From positions 51,820,246 to 51,884,245 of the forward strand of contig JAPXFY010000026.1 of NCBI GenBank assembly GCA_030674185.1: a stretch of 64,000 nt of DNA, in the 5' to 3' direction. Shown in pieces: positions 12,715 to 26,677 of this stretch (the first letter of the stretch is position 1; each line of letters begins with the position of its first letter). Both the position numbers and the translations under genes were made by a program. This DNA comes from Monoplex corrugatus. Its lineage: Eukaryota > Mollusca > Gastropoda > Littorinimorpha > Ranellidae. A model generated the notes under the pieces. It was not told the origin of the DNA. It ran no database searches and was given only the letters and a program-made list of their open reading frames with translations.

Positions 12715-14560
12715 ATAATAATAATAATAATAATTACAATATTTATATAGCGCAAAATCTTGATAAAATCAAATCTAAGCGCTGAAGCAGACACACACGC
12801 ATGGCTATAAATGGGGAGAAACAATAAAAGCAATAAAAGCAAGAATAAAAGCAATGGAAAATTATAGAGCATAGCATATACAATTATATATTATAACCAT
12901 GTGATTCCCCTCCGAGCGGAGACAGGCTGCGAGAGGGGTGGGGGTGGGGGGGTGTGTGTTGAGTGAGGTTAGGATTTTATGCAGAGGAGAAAAGGCGAGT
13001 TTTGAGAGCGGACTTGAAGGAGACAAAAGTAGGTTGCTGACGGACCGAGAGAGGAAGTTTGTTCCAGGAGAGTGGACCAGAAACAGAGAAGGCTCGTGGA
13101 CCATAGGTACCGGTATTGAGCTTAGTGCGTGGAAAGCGAAAAGTCAGAGGATCGGAGGCAGAGCGGAGGGTACGTGAGGGAACATAGATCTCAAGTAGGC
13201 TTACAGGTAATCGGGGGCTGCGTTATTGAGGCTTTTGTAGCACATGGTGTCTAGTTTGTACTGTATGCGCTTTGATACAGGGAGCCAGTGAAGTTGTGCC
13301 AGGAGAGGAGCTTTTTTCTTTTTGAGTACAAGGCGTACAGCATTGTTTTGAATGCGCTGTAGGATGTGAATGGTGGAGGCAGGAAGACCAGACAGGAGTG
13401 AATTGCAATAGTCAATGCGAGACATTATGAAGGAGAGAACGAGTTTTGCAGTTGTTTCGAGAGAGAATACTTCCTGATCAGCCTTATACGATGGAGATGA
13501 TAGTAGCAAGATCTGGCAGTTTGAGAAACAAAGTTGTTCATGGAGAGGGTAGAGTCAATGCAGACACCAAGGTTTTTAGCTGAATCAGAAATTGGGACTG
13601 ATGTGTTACATAATGGGAGAGAAAGAGGAGGCAGCTGAGAAAGTTTCTGACGGGTGCCAATGAGGATAGCTTCTGTCTTGTCATTAAGCTGAAGTTTGTT
13701 GAACGTCATCCAGTTCTTAATGTCCGAGTAACACTCAGTGGTGCGAGTCAACAGGCGCTGTATATTATCAGGTGAGTCACTGTCTTGAAGTTGGGTGTCA
13801 TCAGCATAGAAGTGGTGTTTTATAGAGTGGGAGTTGATGATGGTGGACAGGGGGGAGGTGTAAAGAGTGAAAAGAACAGGGCCAAGGACAGATCCTTGTG
13901 GAACACCACAGGTCAGGTATGCAGGGTTTAGAGTAAGTGCCATTGATGAGAACAGTTTGTTTTCTGTTTGATAAATACGAAGTGAAAAAGGAGAGAGCAA
14001 TGTCAGAGATGCCAAAAGTATGATGAAGTCTAGAAAGGAGAATACCATGGTCAATGGTATCGAAGGCTGCAGACAGATCAAGGAGTGTGAGGAGAGAGAC
14101 TTTGCCAGTATCAGTTGCAAGGAGATTGTTGAAAATGTGTAGTAGGGCAGTTTCAGTGCTATGGCACTGGCGGTAGGCTGACTGGAAAGGATTGAGGAGA
14201 TTGTTGGCAGACAGGTGAGAGTTCAGCTGGTTGAGCTAAGAGACACTTTTTCAAGGAGTTTTGACAAGAAAGAGAGATAGGCCGGTAATTTTTCAGTTCA
14301 TTTGGGTCTAAATTGTGTTTCTTGAGGAGAGGGTGAACAATAGCAGACTTGAAAGAATCTGGGACAGTTCCAGTTTGAAGAGAAGTGTTGATGATGTCAG
14401 TGATGAATGGGAGGAGAGTAGGGAGACAGTCGGAGTAGAGAGAACCTGAAAGAGGATCCAGTTCGCAGGTTTTGAACGACATGGATCTGATTGTGTTGAA
14501 AATTTCTTCTTGTGAGACTGGGGTAAAAGTAGCAAGAGGTGTACCATCAAGGTTGACTGT
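12715..14560 (-). pseudogene. Decayed CR1/Jockey-like LINE
   Basis: The minus strand reads through successive RT blocks in shifted frames. About 14560-14250 encodes 'IVHPLLKK...NYRPISLS', 14120-13510 encodes '[12 protein letters not shown]', the catalytic YADD box (13797-13808) and '[14 protein letters not shown]', and 13509-13201 encodes the C-terminal '[13 protein letters not shown]...IQNNAVRLV' and '[14 protein letters not shown]'. These are hallmarks of CR1/Jockey-group reverse transcriptases. Frameshifts and the lack of a continuous frame show it is inactive. The 3' end is visible: a segment containing TTTTGCGCTATATAAATATT followed by an (ATT)n tail near 12718-12735, as expected for CR1-type priming on microsatellite tails. 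Confidence 0.85.
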
Positions 14561-14734
14561 TCTCTCTCTTGCTCTGTGTGCACACGCATATATGTATGTA
14601 GGCCTATGTGTGTGAGAAAGGGGATGGACTGAGAGAAAGAGAGAGAGGAGGGAGTGACAGAGACATAGGTAGGTTCCACAGTTTCCTCTAGACTTCAGTA
14701 GGCCTACAGTACAGTTACTACTGAGACGCAAGCA

Positions 14735-15890
14735 TGCGTCTGGTTTATACTCCCATGACCTACGTTGTTCTTGTCACAACAGTGCATATAAGCGTTGGAA
14801 ATTCTTATTTGAAAATAGTATGCCCACAAAGATCACGTTTTGAGCTTTCTGTAATATCAAATATTTTGCCATTAATTAATCATTCCTTGGTAGCTGTAAA
14901 ATGAAATAAAAAAAGCAGTAAAAATGGTGCGTCAGCAGGAAGAAAAATGCCGATGGCCCGGCAGCTGGGAACTTGTCGCGGTGTGCACTGGCCATCGTGA
15001 AAGAACTGTAATTGACGAATGTGTTCTGGAAAAAATTCTTATAAGCCTCTAGAGTATGGGAAATAAGTGCTACGAACAAATTGCGAGAAATTTCTTGCAC
15101 AGCCCCTTTTTTCCCAACAAAAATGTAGAAGTAGGCAAGAAAATCCGTTTTGCAAGAATCGAGCGAACAAGAACATAGGCCTATATTTCATCAAGAACAA
15201 ATAAAAAATCTGATGGTAATTTCATTTCTTAATGTTTCAAAACAAATACAGACTAACAGTTGAATTTGTTGTTAGATAGGCCAAACTATCTGTTGATATA
15301 GGCCTACCTCAAGCAGTAAAGTGCTTCATACAAGCAGGCGGCTTACATACTGGTACCGAAAATGAGAACAAGGATGACTTCTTTAGACACATACCTGTCA
15401 GACCAAGTTTACCCTAGCTCTTCATCCCATGCTTATGTAAGCAAGCTAGGATGACCGCAGCATCACAACTCTGCAAACCGTGGTAGCACCATCCTCTGCA
15501 TCCATACCGTGTGCATGCGCGTGTGTGCCTATATGTGTAATAATTTGTGGTCATTATTCATTTATCAAAACTTGTGGTCAGCAGGGTGGACCTGCCAGGT
15601 CACCAGCTGATCTGGATGACCAGAATGTTTTGTTTCTGCTTGTTTTGATCTATGTACCTGTGTGGCTAAGTCTGTGTACGTGCGTATTCATGCGAATGTT
15701 TTAAACAACTGCATTTACAATCTTACAAATGACTACATTCACACATAAGCATGCACACTCAGAACATTTCCCCATTGACATTTGTGTATGTGTGTAGGCC
15801 TACGTGTTGTAAACTACTGACTTTACAGGCAGACAGATATCACAAATGACTATTCACACACAAGCAAATCCACTCAGAAATATATTTTCC
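14735..15890. other. Gene-free stretch downstream of RPL7A
   Basis: AT-rich DNA between the LINE and the RPL7A poly(A) signal. It contains TAGGCCTA copies near 15176, 15299 and 15796. Nothing else recognisable. Confidence 0.5.
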
Positions 15891-15895
15891 CACTG

Positions 15896-15901
15896 TTTAT
15901 T
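15896..15901 (-). terminator. RPL7A: RPL7A poly(A) signal AATAAA
   Basis: AATAAA on the minus strand lies 26 nt after the stop codon. This gives the very short 3' UTR typical of ribosomal protein mRNAs. Confidence 0.85.
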
Positions 15902-15926
15902 CTTCTTTCATCCAAAGGCAACAGCT

Positions 15927-16031
15927 TCATCCCATTTTCTGGGCAAGTTCCCTTGCTTTGACTTTTTCCAGCTTGGAAAGGCGGGCTTGCGATTTGGCTC
16001 CCATCACACCACCACCCCAGTGACGGCGGAT
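15927..16031 (-). CDS. RPL7A: RPL7A exon 6 (last coding exon)
   Basis: Acceptor TTGTTTCAG ends at 16032. The exon encodes [15 protein letters not shown]...LAQKMG (34 residues) and then TGA (15927-15929). The phase 0 entry matches exon 5. Confidence 0.97.
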   Translation of the reverse strand: MRRHWGGGVMGAKSQARLSKLEKVKARELAQKMG

Positions 16032-19000
16032 CTGAAACAAAATAAAACACACTTGGTCAGAAAAAGCTTACACTATCACAGAGGGTTTGTATGACATGAC
16101 ACTTTTCCTGCATTAAAATGATTGGCTATTGTTATTATCATTGTTGAAGCCCAGCTAATGGCACAGAACCATATCAGGGCTATAACCATGTCAAAACCTA
16201 CATATTTGGTTGTAAAAAAAGGCTGGAAAAGAAAACAAAGTACACATGTGTGCGCATACATAATCTAAGGATATGCCCCTGACATTGACCATTCCGCCCA
16301 ATTTATCACCATAGGAATTCAAAAACAAACCTTACTCCAAATGTGAACATAACTAAGGTCACTAAAGCATACATAAGAAATGGCCTAAATTACCTTAAAC
16401 CAGACATGGGATTCTGAAAATGTCATTTTTACGGAAAAAAGTGCGGGGGTCTGGGGGCCGCAGAAGGCCCTCAGTGGGGTCAAGGGTTATTGTGATTTAG
16501 TCACCCAGAACTGGCACTGAAATGTAAGTAAACGTAATTTATAATATCGTTGCACACAGTGCACTGTGCTTTCCCGGGCTGGTTCACTTTCACGATTGTG
16601 TCGCCAACTTTCACCTCTTTAGACTTCAGCTGGCCTTTGTCTTTCCAGCTCAGACTGACCACTTCGTCGAGCCAGTCAAAACGCCACATGCTCTTTTTCC
16701 CTTTGTCGATCTCTCGAGCGAAAGCGCTCTCTTCTCGCTTAAGTTTTCTCAACATCGTTTATCAGCACAGTGATATTCAGCGAAGTACACCGCAGGAAAT
16801 CAAAATGGCGCCACAGCATTCTCATACTGGCTGATAATACAAGCACCATGTGTGGATTGGATCCTCGGTAGCTTATCGGAAATAGTTTCGGTTAACAATA
16901 AAACCGTGTTCCCATACAGCGGAAGTCTTGTTTGGAATACGAAATCATTTTACGAAGAAAACCGTTTAGGAATAACGGATCGATGTGTAGCGTCGCGATC
17001 GTGGCTAACAAACTTGCATTCATACATATATACACCCTAAAATTTTCTCAACGGATTTGCGCGAATCTCAAGAATGACCCCTGGAGCTTTCAGATTTACG
17101 GAATTCCGTAAATTTACGCAAGAATCCCATGTCTGTTAAACTGCTTATGTACAGCACATTTCCTTCGAGCCAAACAAGCAGTCAATACATGTACCCAAGG
17201 TAGAAAGAAACTCTAGGGAGAGCTAGACAACAGAAGGTCTTCAGAGAAGTAACCCCCTTTAGACAAGTGTTTCGGCCCTGAATTCCTTACACTCTCGGGG
17301 GGCCGGGCCACATCCAGGTCATGACTCCTGGATGCCCTTCTGCTGTTGTCTTTTTTTTTTTTTTTTTTTTTCCCACGCCGGGGATCGAACCTGGGCGATT
17401 CTGCGCTTCAGAACTGCGGTACGCGGTTTTTACCAATGTGCTAACGGGGCACACATCATTTGTAGGGAATTTAATCCTTATGAAGTTCACTTTTTTGGTT
17501 CCTCCTTGCCCAGATCCAGCTTGAGCTCCTTTTCTGCTGCCTCTGCCATCGCTTTAAGGGCTCTAGTCCTCTTCTTCCCAGAAATGGCGAGTTGTTTCAT
17601 GAGATCATAAGCGGAGGTGCCCACAAACCCTCTTGCCCCGACCTCTATGGCGAAGATTTTGACCCGCAGACCTGCTTTCTTCAGGGTGCTGGCAAGACCG
17701 GCGTATTTTTCGGTCTTGTAGATATGTGCTTCTTCCATTCTGCTTTCGTATGGCACAGTGAGTTCTATCAGAATCACTTGTTTCGAGGAGTCAGAGTGGA
17801 GAGCGATGTCTGGTCTCATGCCTGTCTTGCTGATGACATCTGGGTAATTTCTCCACTCTGGGAGGTCTGCTGTACACTCCCAGTCGACTGCTCCATCCAG
17901 AAGACCCTTTGGCAATGTGCTGGTTGTCATAGCCCTTTCGGGCCAGACCTGTTTCCCTCCTGCTTTGTAGAACGTTGTCATAGCAATTGGTGCGTTTGGG
18001 GTCATGGTTTTTTCGCTAACCACATCTGTGATCACTTTCAGAACTTGGTTGTGCCTCCATGTATACCTTCCTTGGGCTAGCGCTACTTTGCAAGAGCTTA
18101 GGACATGTTCCACTGTTTGTTTCTTCTGACAGAGCGGACATGCTGGGTCGTCTGCTTTCCCCCATTTCACTAAGTTTGCATTCGAGGGGAGCAGGTCATA
18201 TACAGATCTGAGGAGGAAGCTTATCCTTAGAGGAGCCATGTGCCACATATCGTTCCAGCTGAGACTTCTTTGGAGTGCACTGTCCCATGTTGTCCATTGC
18301 CCCTGTTGACCTTGCTGGACTGCCTTCTGCACTCTTTTGACATCTTCTTCTTCCTTCAACTCCTGTATGATCATGTCTCTTTTTTCCTTCCCTTTGGCTT
18401 TGGACCACCACTGCATTTTTGTTGCTCCCAGTCCCTGTCTGTTGGTTTGCGTGTGTCCAATTATTTCTTTGATGCTGAGGTTTCTCTTGGCATTGTTTAC
18501 AGCCTCTTGGACTTTCCACTTTCTGCCAGTTCTCAGCTTTGGATGAACTGCTCTCACGATATTGTCCTCCGATTCCTCCAGCATGCTCAACAGTCTTGCT
18601 TTTCCAACTTTGTATTCCTCCACTATGGATTTCAGAGGTAGCTTCAGCATTGCTTGACGACAGTAGAATGCAACATCAGTGAGACCAGGTGGGACACCGA
18701 GCCATTTTCTTGTGTATTTGTTGATTTTGGCTTCCATTGCTTCGACTGTGCTGGTGCAAATGTTATAGATTAGCAGTGGCCACAGCAGCTTTGGTATCAG
18801 CATGAACTGTAGACACCAGACTTTGTATTTGCCTGGCAGTCCGCAGTTATCTATTTTCTTCAGGCCTTCTTCTGCTGTTTGCTTGGTTTCACATCCCCTT
18901 TGTGTGTCTTTCAGGGAGTCATCATACCATCTTCCGAGACTTTTTACTGGCTCTTCTGTGACAGTGGGGATGGCTTGGTTGGCTACCATGAATTTGACTG

Positions 19001-22000
19001 AATCTGCCACTTTTCCTTTTCGCAGTGAGAGACTTCGGGATTTCTTAGGTTTGAACCTCATTCTTGAAGAGGCCACCAGCTCATCCAGCTGCTTTAAGAT
19101 TTGGTGTGTCTCTTCCTCATCCGTGGACAAGACTGTTGTGTCATCCATGAAAGCTTTCAGAGGAGGCATCTGGTATCCATCTCCCAGATTCACTGGACCT
19201 GAACTCTTCATTGCAGCTTTCAAGATGACTTCCATTGCCAACACGAACAGTATGGGAGAGATTGCACAGCCCATTGCAATGCCCACCTCTAGGTCTATCC
19301 AGTCCGTGGTGTATTCTTTGGTAGAGAACCGCATTGAGAACCCTTGGAAATACTTCCTCAGCATTGTTCGGATGTTTTCTGGGATGTGATACATTTCAAG
19401 AGCCAGCTGGATCATATCGTGTGGAACTGATCCATATGCATTCGCCAGATCAAGCCAAACTACGTCAATGTCTCTCTTCTCTGTTCTTGCTTTTTGGATG
19501 GCATCCCAAATCAACGTGGCATGTTCCAAGCATCCAGGCATTCCTGGTATGCCTCCCTTTTGGACTGACATATCCAGATACTTGTTTTCAGTCAGGTATT
19601 TTGTCAATCTTGCTGCCATAACAGAGAAGAAGATTTTCCCCTCGACGTTCAGAAGTGATATTGGCCTGAACTGATTGATGCTGCTGGAGTTCTGCTCCTT
19701 CGGAATGTACACTCCTTCAGCTCTCATCCATTGGTCGCTGATCTTCTGGTTCCTCCATGCTGATCGAATCATCTTGTGGAGCCACTCGAGCACTTTTGGG
19801 CATTTCTTGTAGAGCAGGTATGGTATTCCGTTTGGTCCAGGTGTTGACTTGGCTCTGGCTTTCTTTACTACGTTCTTCACTTCATCCAGTGTTGGTGGTT
19901 TGTTATTGAATTTTCCTTCTGGCGCTGCAGGCCAAACCAGATTTTGGATTTCAAGTGGTGCCTCGCGCTGAGAATCGGAATATGTTTCCCTGAGATGCTG
20001 CTCTAGGGTTTCCTTGCCCACTGTGAGAGTCCCTGATTTGGGTTGTTCAAACAGCTTTCTTGCAAAGTCAAAGGGATCTTTGAAGAAACGATCTTGAGTC
20101 TTCTTCTTTTTGCTCTTTCTTCGCCTTGCTGATTCCACTTTGCTGAGAGCATTGTGTTTGGCCTTCAGATCTTTCCAGAGTTCCAGGAGCCCTTGCTTCT
20201 CGAATTCTGAGGCAGTTTTCATTCGCTTTTTAAGCTTCCTTTTCTCCCTCCGGATGCTCTCCATCTGTTGCTGTCTTCTGGATTTCTGGGGAGGCGTTTT
20301 TGTCTTTGGCTGCTTCACTCCATAAGTGTCCCTGCAGATAGAGTATATGATGTCTCCGTATGTGTCAAGTTTGTGTTCCAGCGTACTGTTCCCTATTAGC
20401 GCATTCAGCTTAAGGACAAGTTCCTCATCTAATTTCTCCCATTGTTCTTTTGCACCGGCAGGCGGCAAATTGAGTTTTCCACGTTTGGCGTTAAGAGCTT
20501 GTGCAAAATCCGCAACAGAACCGTCAGCGTGGATGTCCTTGGCACCCAATTATCTATCCTCATGTAAACTATGTCAGGCTCTATAGAATACGTACAGCTA
20601 AACGGACCAGCAAGGCAGAAAATGTTATGAAGAGATGACAGAAAGCAAAGGAGGAAGGACAAAACAAAGACAGTGACAGCAAAGATGAAATTTCTAACAC
20701 AGAATTTCAGAAATCGGGGATACTATTTATACTGAAAGAGTCCCTGGTTTCCCAATAGAGGAAATGGTTGATTGGTTGGTCAGAGGTGGAAGAGAATAAC
20801 AAAACATGCATCCCTCTTCATCAAGCCATCATTTTCACACACACACACCCTTCTCATTCACATTTATTCCTCCCTCAAACATATGTCTGGTGGTTATAGT
20901 AAGATTGCTCAGACACAGCCAAGGAATAAAATCATAATCCATGATTCATGGAGTAAATGCATCATCATCGCAATCTACACAAATGTAAAACAATTTCACA
21001 TTTTCTGATTCTGAACACAACCCCAAGGGTGCAACCTAGAAAAAAGTAAAAAAACTGAAAGGGGTCCAGGGGTTGGCAGTGCCCCATATGGGGGGTTCTG
21101 GGGGGATAGCCCCCAGACACTGAAGCTTTTTCAAAAAATGGATTTTCTGTTTCTGACTTGAAAAAAACGGATTCCGTTGTCAACGGAAAAAGTTGCACCC
21201 ATGTAATCCTTACAAAACTCAAAATGTAATTATATCTGGCCTCCCCCCCCCCCTTTTTTTTTTAGCACAACAAATTATTCTTGAATGGACATGAACTATA
21301 TTTGGACCCCCCCCCCCCCCCTTTTTTTTTTTTTTTCAAAAAACAAAACTTTTCTGAGAATGATCTACCCTAACAAATTACTTGCAATTTATGAAACCCC
21401 TTACCTTCTTCACATCCCGTTTTCAACTCATCATCTGACAATGACATCTTTCATAAACAGAACCAAGTTTACTCAATATCAAATAAAAAGCAGCTCCCAA
21501 ACACAAAACTCAACACCTTTATGAACAGTACTGTTACTATTGTTTAAAACCCAGTCGACTGCACAGAGCCATATCAGGGCTAATAACCACCTCAAAACCT
21601 ACAAAATCCCTCAATGAAAACACAGAAATCTGGAAAAGAAAATTAGGTACACATATCAATGTATTCACACATAATCTAAGGACAACAACATGGCAACAAT
21701 TCAGTCCAATTTATCATCAGGGGGATTATAGAAACTGAATACAAATGTAAACAAAACTGAGGACACTAAAACGTATATAACCACTGGCCAAAATTATCTA
21801 CCTGAAATTGCTTCTATACTTCACATTTGTTTGGAGTAAAAAATATCACTTACTACATGCACCCGATAATCAATCCTAAGAGAAAGTACACAAAACTTTA
21901 TAAAACAGATGTACAGGTGAATGGACCAGTAAGGCAGAAAATGGCAGGAAGAGATGACGGAAGGCAAAGAAAGGAGCAAGGCGGGAGTGACAGGAAAGAT

Positions 22001-22350
22001 GAAATTCCAGAAAGTGGGGATACTGTTTATACTGAAAGAGTGTCCGGAATTCCCATCAGGGTCATAAGCAGAGAGTAATAAGTAAGAGCAGTTTTAAAAA
22101 GACTTGATTTAAGAATAGTTGTACCACAGTGCTCAGACACAGCTAAGGAACAGAATCACAATGCAAGATTCATGCAGTGAAATGCATTATCAATGCATTT
22201 TTCACATAATTCAAACCACTTTATGTATTTGCTCTGACTTTGAAAACAATCCTTACAAAATACCTAATTACATTTGGCCCTTTTTATGCACAACAAATTA
22301 TTCTGATGTGAGACACCACTTTACCCTGCAAGATTCATGGCTCCTTTTAT

Positions 22351-22433
<83 letters not shown>

Positions 22434-25400
22434 CAATTTACAATGCTTGCAATCCACAAAATCAAGACGAGATTCTCACAACACAAATATACACCCATAA
22501 CCATTCCATTTCTCTTCTGAGGACTTCTTCAACCTCAGACAATTTTATGGAAATACACCCATTCAACTTTCTTTTCCCATAACTTTCAGGTAACAAACCT
22601 ACACCTGTACATAGAGGTTCCAGATGTGTAACTTTAATCACAAATCTGCAAGAAACAATTCCACTGCATATTTCAACCCTCCTGAGCCTGTCCCACTGCA
22701 GATGTCTACAGCTTCCACAACACTTTCTGCTTTTAAAAATCTCATCATTACACAGCCTTTTTCCCTCTCCCAAGTTGATCTTGTGTAAGTCGCTCAGACA
22801 CAGCCAAGGAATAGCATCATAATCCTCGATTCAGGTCTACCAAAATTATTGTCATCACGGCAACTTGCACAAAATGTAAGACTGTATGACTATACCTTTA
22901 GCACGCCGGAGGCGCACTGGTGCGCCGAGCGTCTTTTTGCCGATAACAGCCGTAGGCGCACCAGTGCGCCCACTGAGAGGTAGTGTAAACAGCAAGCTTG
23001 TATTCGATTGGTTGAAAAGAGCAAATCCGAAAGTAGCAATCCCACAATGCAGCATGCTTTAGCCTTCCTCTTCCTGTCTGTGTTACCGCCATTTGCCGTG
23101 TGGTTTGTTGACAATAAATTTTCAAACTTCGTCGAAGTTTTTTGAGAAAAATTTCAAGATGGACGCCGCCACCGAGCAATTACTGCAGGAGTTGTTCTTC
23201 GATTCTGACTCTGATGAAGAGTTTTTAGGTTTTGATAGGGAAGATGTTCAGAATTTTGTGGCAGAGAGGGAAAGTGCTGATGCAGGTGAGGGAGAACTGA
23301 GTGATGATAGCGATTCAGATATCGATGATTTTGCGGTTTCGGATGGCTACGATCATGCTTGGCTTCGCGAGTTCGATTCTGTCAGCGGTCCTGTCGATGT
23401 CCCAGATGATATTTCTGAGGGAAATTTGTTTCGTCTCTTCATCACTGATGAAGTTATTCAACTGTTTGTTTCTGAAACAAACAGATATGCTGGGCAAACA
23501 GCGGAGAGTAGAGGTCGCGATGTGACAGCTCACTCGCGAGTAAGTTTGTGGAAGGAAGTTACGTTTGAGGAGATGAAGGCATTCTTGGCCATTCTTCTAC
23601 TGATGGGCGTTTCTCAGCGATCATCTTTTGAATTATATTGGTCTACAGATGAATACCTTGAGACGCCTGGGTTCAGGAAGATCATGTCTAGGAATAGGTT
23701 CCTGAGTATCATGCCATTCTTTCATCTGGTAGATAATTCCACTGCCAAACCCAGGGACCATCCTGAGCATGACAAAGCTCACAAAGTTCGACCCCTCTTT
23801 GAACTTCTTGTACCTCTCTGGCAAAGATATTATGCTCCATCAAAGGAAATTTCAATTGATGAGAGCATGATACCATTCAAGGGCAGGACAAATCTTCTCA
23901 TATACATGCCTGGCAAGCCAACAAAGTGGGGTCTCAAGGCGTGGGGACTGGCCGATTCCAAAACTGGCTACATGTGGAATTGGAAACTCTATCTGGGAAA
24001 GGAGGAGGTTGTGCAGCTGCTTCAGGAAGTTGGGCTTGCTCATAGGGTTGTGGTCACCCTTGCCCAACCCCTCTACAACAAGGGGCATGTCCTATACATG
24101 GACAATTTCTTCACTTCTGGGGCACTTTTTGATGAGCTGGCTCAAAATCAAATGGGTGCTTGTGGCACTCTCAGACTGAACAGGCGGGGTGTTCCTCCTC
24201 GCATCAAGGCTGCAAATCCTGCTGTGGGTGCTGAACCCATCACAGAGAAGGTTGATCACACTCTGTATATTGCCTGGAAGGATAAAAGGCCTGTGAATGT
24301 GATCACCAGTGTTCACTCTGCAGAGACTTTCAGGAAGGAAGTTTGGTCAAAACGTCATGCTGGCCACATGCGATTTGTTCAGAAGCCCTGTGCTGTTCAG
24401 GCCTACTCCAAGCACATGGGTGGTGTTGATAGAGCAGACAAGGCCTTGTCATTCTATATGCTGCTACACAAGAGCAAAAAGTGGTGGAAAAAAGTCCTGT
24501 TCTATCTCCTGGAAGTCTGTTTCTGTAATGCTCTTGTGATCTGGCGGCACAAGCATGGGGGTCGTGTCTGTGCTCAGAATTTCCGTCTGCAGATTGTCCA
24601 CCAGCTTCTGGAGGGCTATCAGTCTGGTGTGAGCCACAGGAGAGGCAAACAGTCTGACAATCCTCCAGAAAGATTGGTAAACTATGAGCACAAGCTAGTG
24701 ATCACTGACAAGCACCTGGCCAATGGAAAGCCCTCTCGACCGGACTGCACTGTCTGCTCTGATCGCACTTTCAAGCGTCACCAGACCTCCACCATCTGTC
24801 AGAAGTGTCGAGTACCGCTCTGCCCATATCCCTGTTTCAATAGGTACCACAGTCTGGTGCATTTCAAGACCCAGTGCACTCCAGGACTCCATGACTCATA
24901 AACAACCCGTAAGTCATTTTTGTTTGTCATGTCATTTTTTTTTTTTTTCATAATAAAAGTATACACAAAACACACAATGGTTGGTATCAGCATGTTCCAT
25001 ATTCATTTCTCTACATTCACTCCAAATTTTATAACTGTGCAAACAATAGAAAAGAAATTATAGCAGTTTGAAGTAGGTAGGTGTGCACGTTTTTCAGTCA
25101 CCCAAAAAAAATGTGGCTGTAGGCAGAAATTTCACCAAACGAATCCGGCTTGCTAAAGGCTATAATGGGGCGATCAAACTGCATTCACATCCTTTTTATC
25201 GCCTTTATATAACAACCCCTTAAAAATTTCATCCATTTTCCGACTACCCACGGTCAGCAATGACTTTTCCCCCCCTTTATTCTTTCTTGGGTGCACAAAA
25301 AGGCAGTCAATAAATTCCTGAGATTGTACAGAATTGGCTGAGGCCACACAATTTCTCAGGGGCCAGCATTATGAGGGCCATCCCACATTCCCTTTCTTGC

Positions 25401-25651
25401 TTTACCATGACTTTTCTAAGTTTGACTGGAAAATCAAACTGAGCATCTAGTCCCTTGGAAGGGGACGGAAAAAATGGGTCGGACCCGTATGCCTTTTGGT
25501 CTGCACATGCTAAAAGATCCCAGAGCAACTGAAAATCATGAAAAGCAAGCCATCTGCCTGCTGCCCTTGCACAAAAATATTGGGGATTTATTTCCCAAGT
25601 CCCTCCTCTTGAAGCCCAATTAGCCTTCTTGCCCTTCTTAAGTCTGGATTT

Positions 25652-25728
<77 letters not shown>

Positions 25729-26677
25729 AATTTACAATGCTTGCAATCCACAAAATCAAGACGAGATTCTCACAACACAAATATACACCCATAACCATTC
25801 CATTTCTCTTCTGAGGACTTCTTCAACCTCAGACAATTTTATGGAAATACACCCATTCAACTTTCTTTTCCCATAACTTTCAGGTAACAAACCTACACCT
25901 GTACATAGAGGTTCCAGATGTGTAACTTTAATCACAAATCTGCAAGAAACAATTCCACTGCATATTTCAACCCTCCTGAGCCTGTCCCACTGCAGATGTC
26001 TACAGCTTCCACAACACTTTCTGCTTTTAAAAATCTCATCATTACACAGCCTTTTTCCCTCTCCCAAGTTATCTTGTGTAAGTCGCTCAGACACAGCCAA
26101 GGAATAGCATCATAATCCTCGATTCAGGTCTACCAAAATTATTGTCATCACGGCAACTTGCACAAAATGTAAGACTGTATGACTATAATGGGGCGATCAA
26201 ACTGCATTCACATCCTTTTTATCGCCTTTATATAACAACCCCTTAAAAATTTCATCCATTTTCCGACTACCCACGGTCAGCAATGACTCCCCCCCCCCCC
26301 CTTTATTCTTTCTTGGGTGCACAAAAAGGCAGTCAATAAATTCCTGAGATTGTACAGAATTGGCTGAGGCCACACAATTTCTCAGGGGCCAGCATTATGA
26401 GGGCCATCCCACATTCCCTTTCTTGCTTTACCATGACTTTTCTAAGTTTGACTGGAAAATCAAACTGAGCATCTAGTCCCTTGGAAGGGGACGGAAAAAA
26501 TGGGTCGGACCCGTATGCCTTTTGGTCTGCACATGCTAAAAGATCCCAGAGCAACTGAAAATCATGAAAAGCAAGCCATCTGCCTGCTGCCCTTGCACAA
26601 AAATATTGGGGATTTATTTCCCAAGTCCCTCCTCTTGAAGCCCAATTAGCCTTCTTGCCCTTCTTAAGTCTGGATTT

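Larger units (their letters stand above)
16104..20760 (-). repeat. Family R copy 2, split by two insertions
   Basis: The tail lies at about 16104-16400 (GGGCTATAACCATG side) and the head at about 20544-20760 (ending GAAAGAGTCCCTGG on the + strand). Between them, E1 (16401-17135) and a REL-type LINE (17199-20543) were inserted separately. Comparison with uninterrupted copy 3 (21540-22060) shows both break points. Confidence 0.75.

Noticed and set aside
17372..17450. tRNA gene
   Set aside because: A and B boxes are present but the acceptor stem does not pair and the segment is continuous with LINE/poly(A) sequence.
17592..19389. Plus-strand frames of 133-195 codons
   Set aside because: Antisense shadows of the LINE polymerase; no independent support.
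23093..23158. N-terminal extension of the piggyBac transposase from the upstream ATG
   Set aside because: 22 extra codons without family similarity; the ATG at 23159 has better context and gives the usual acidic N-terminus.
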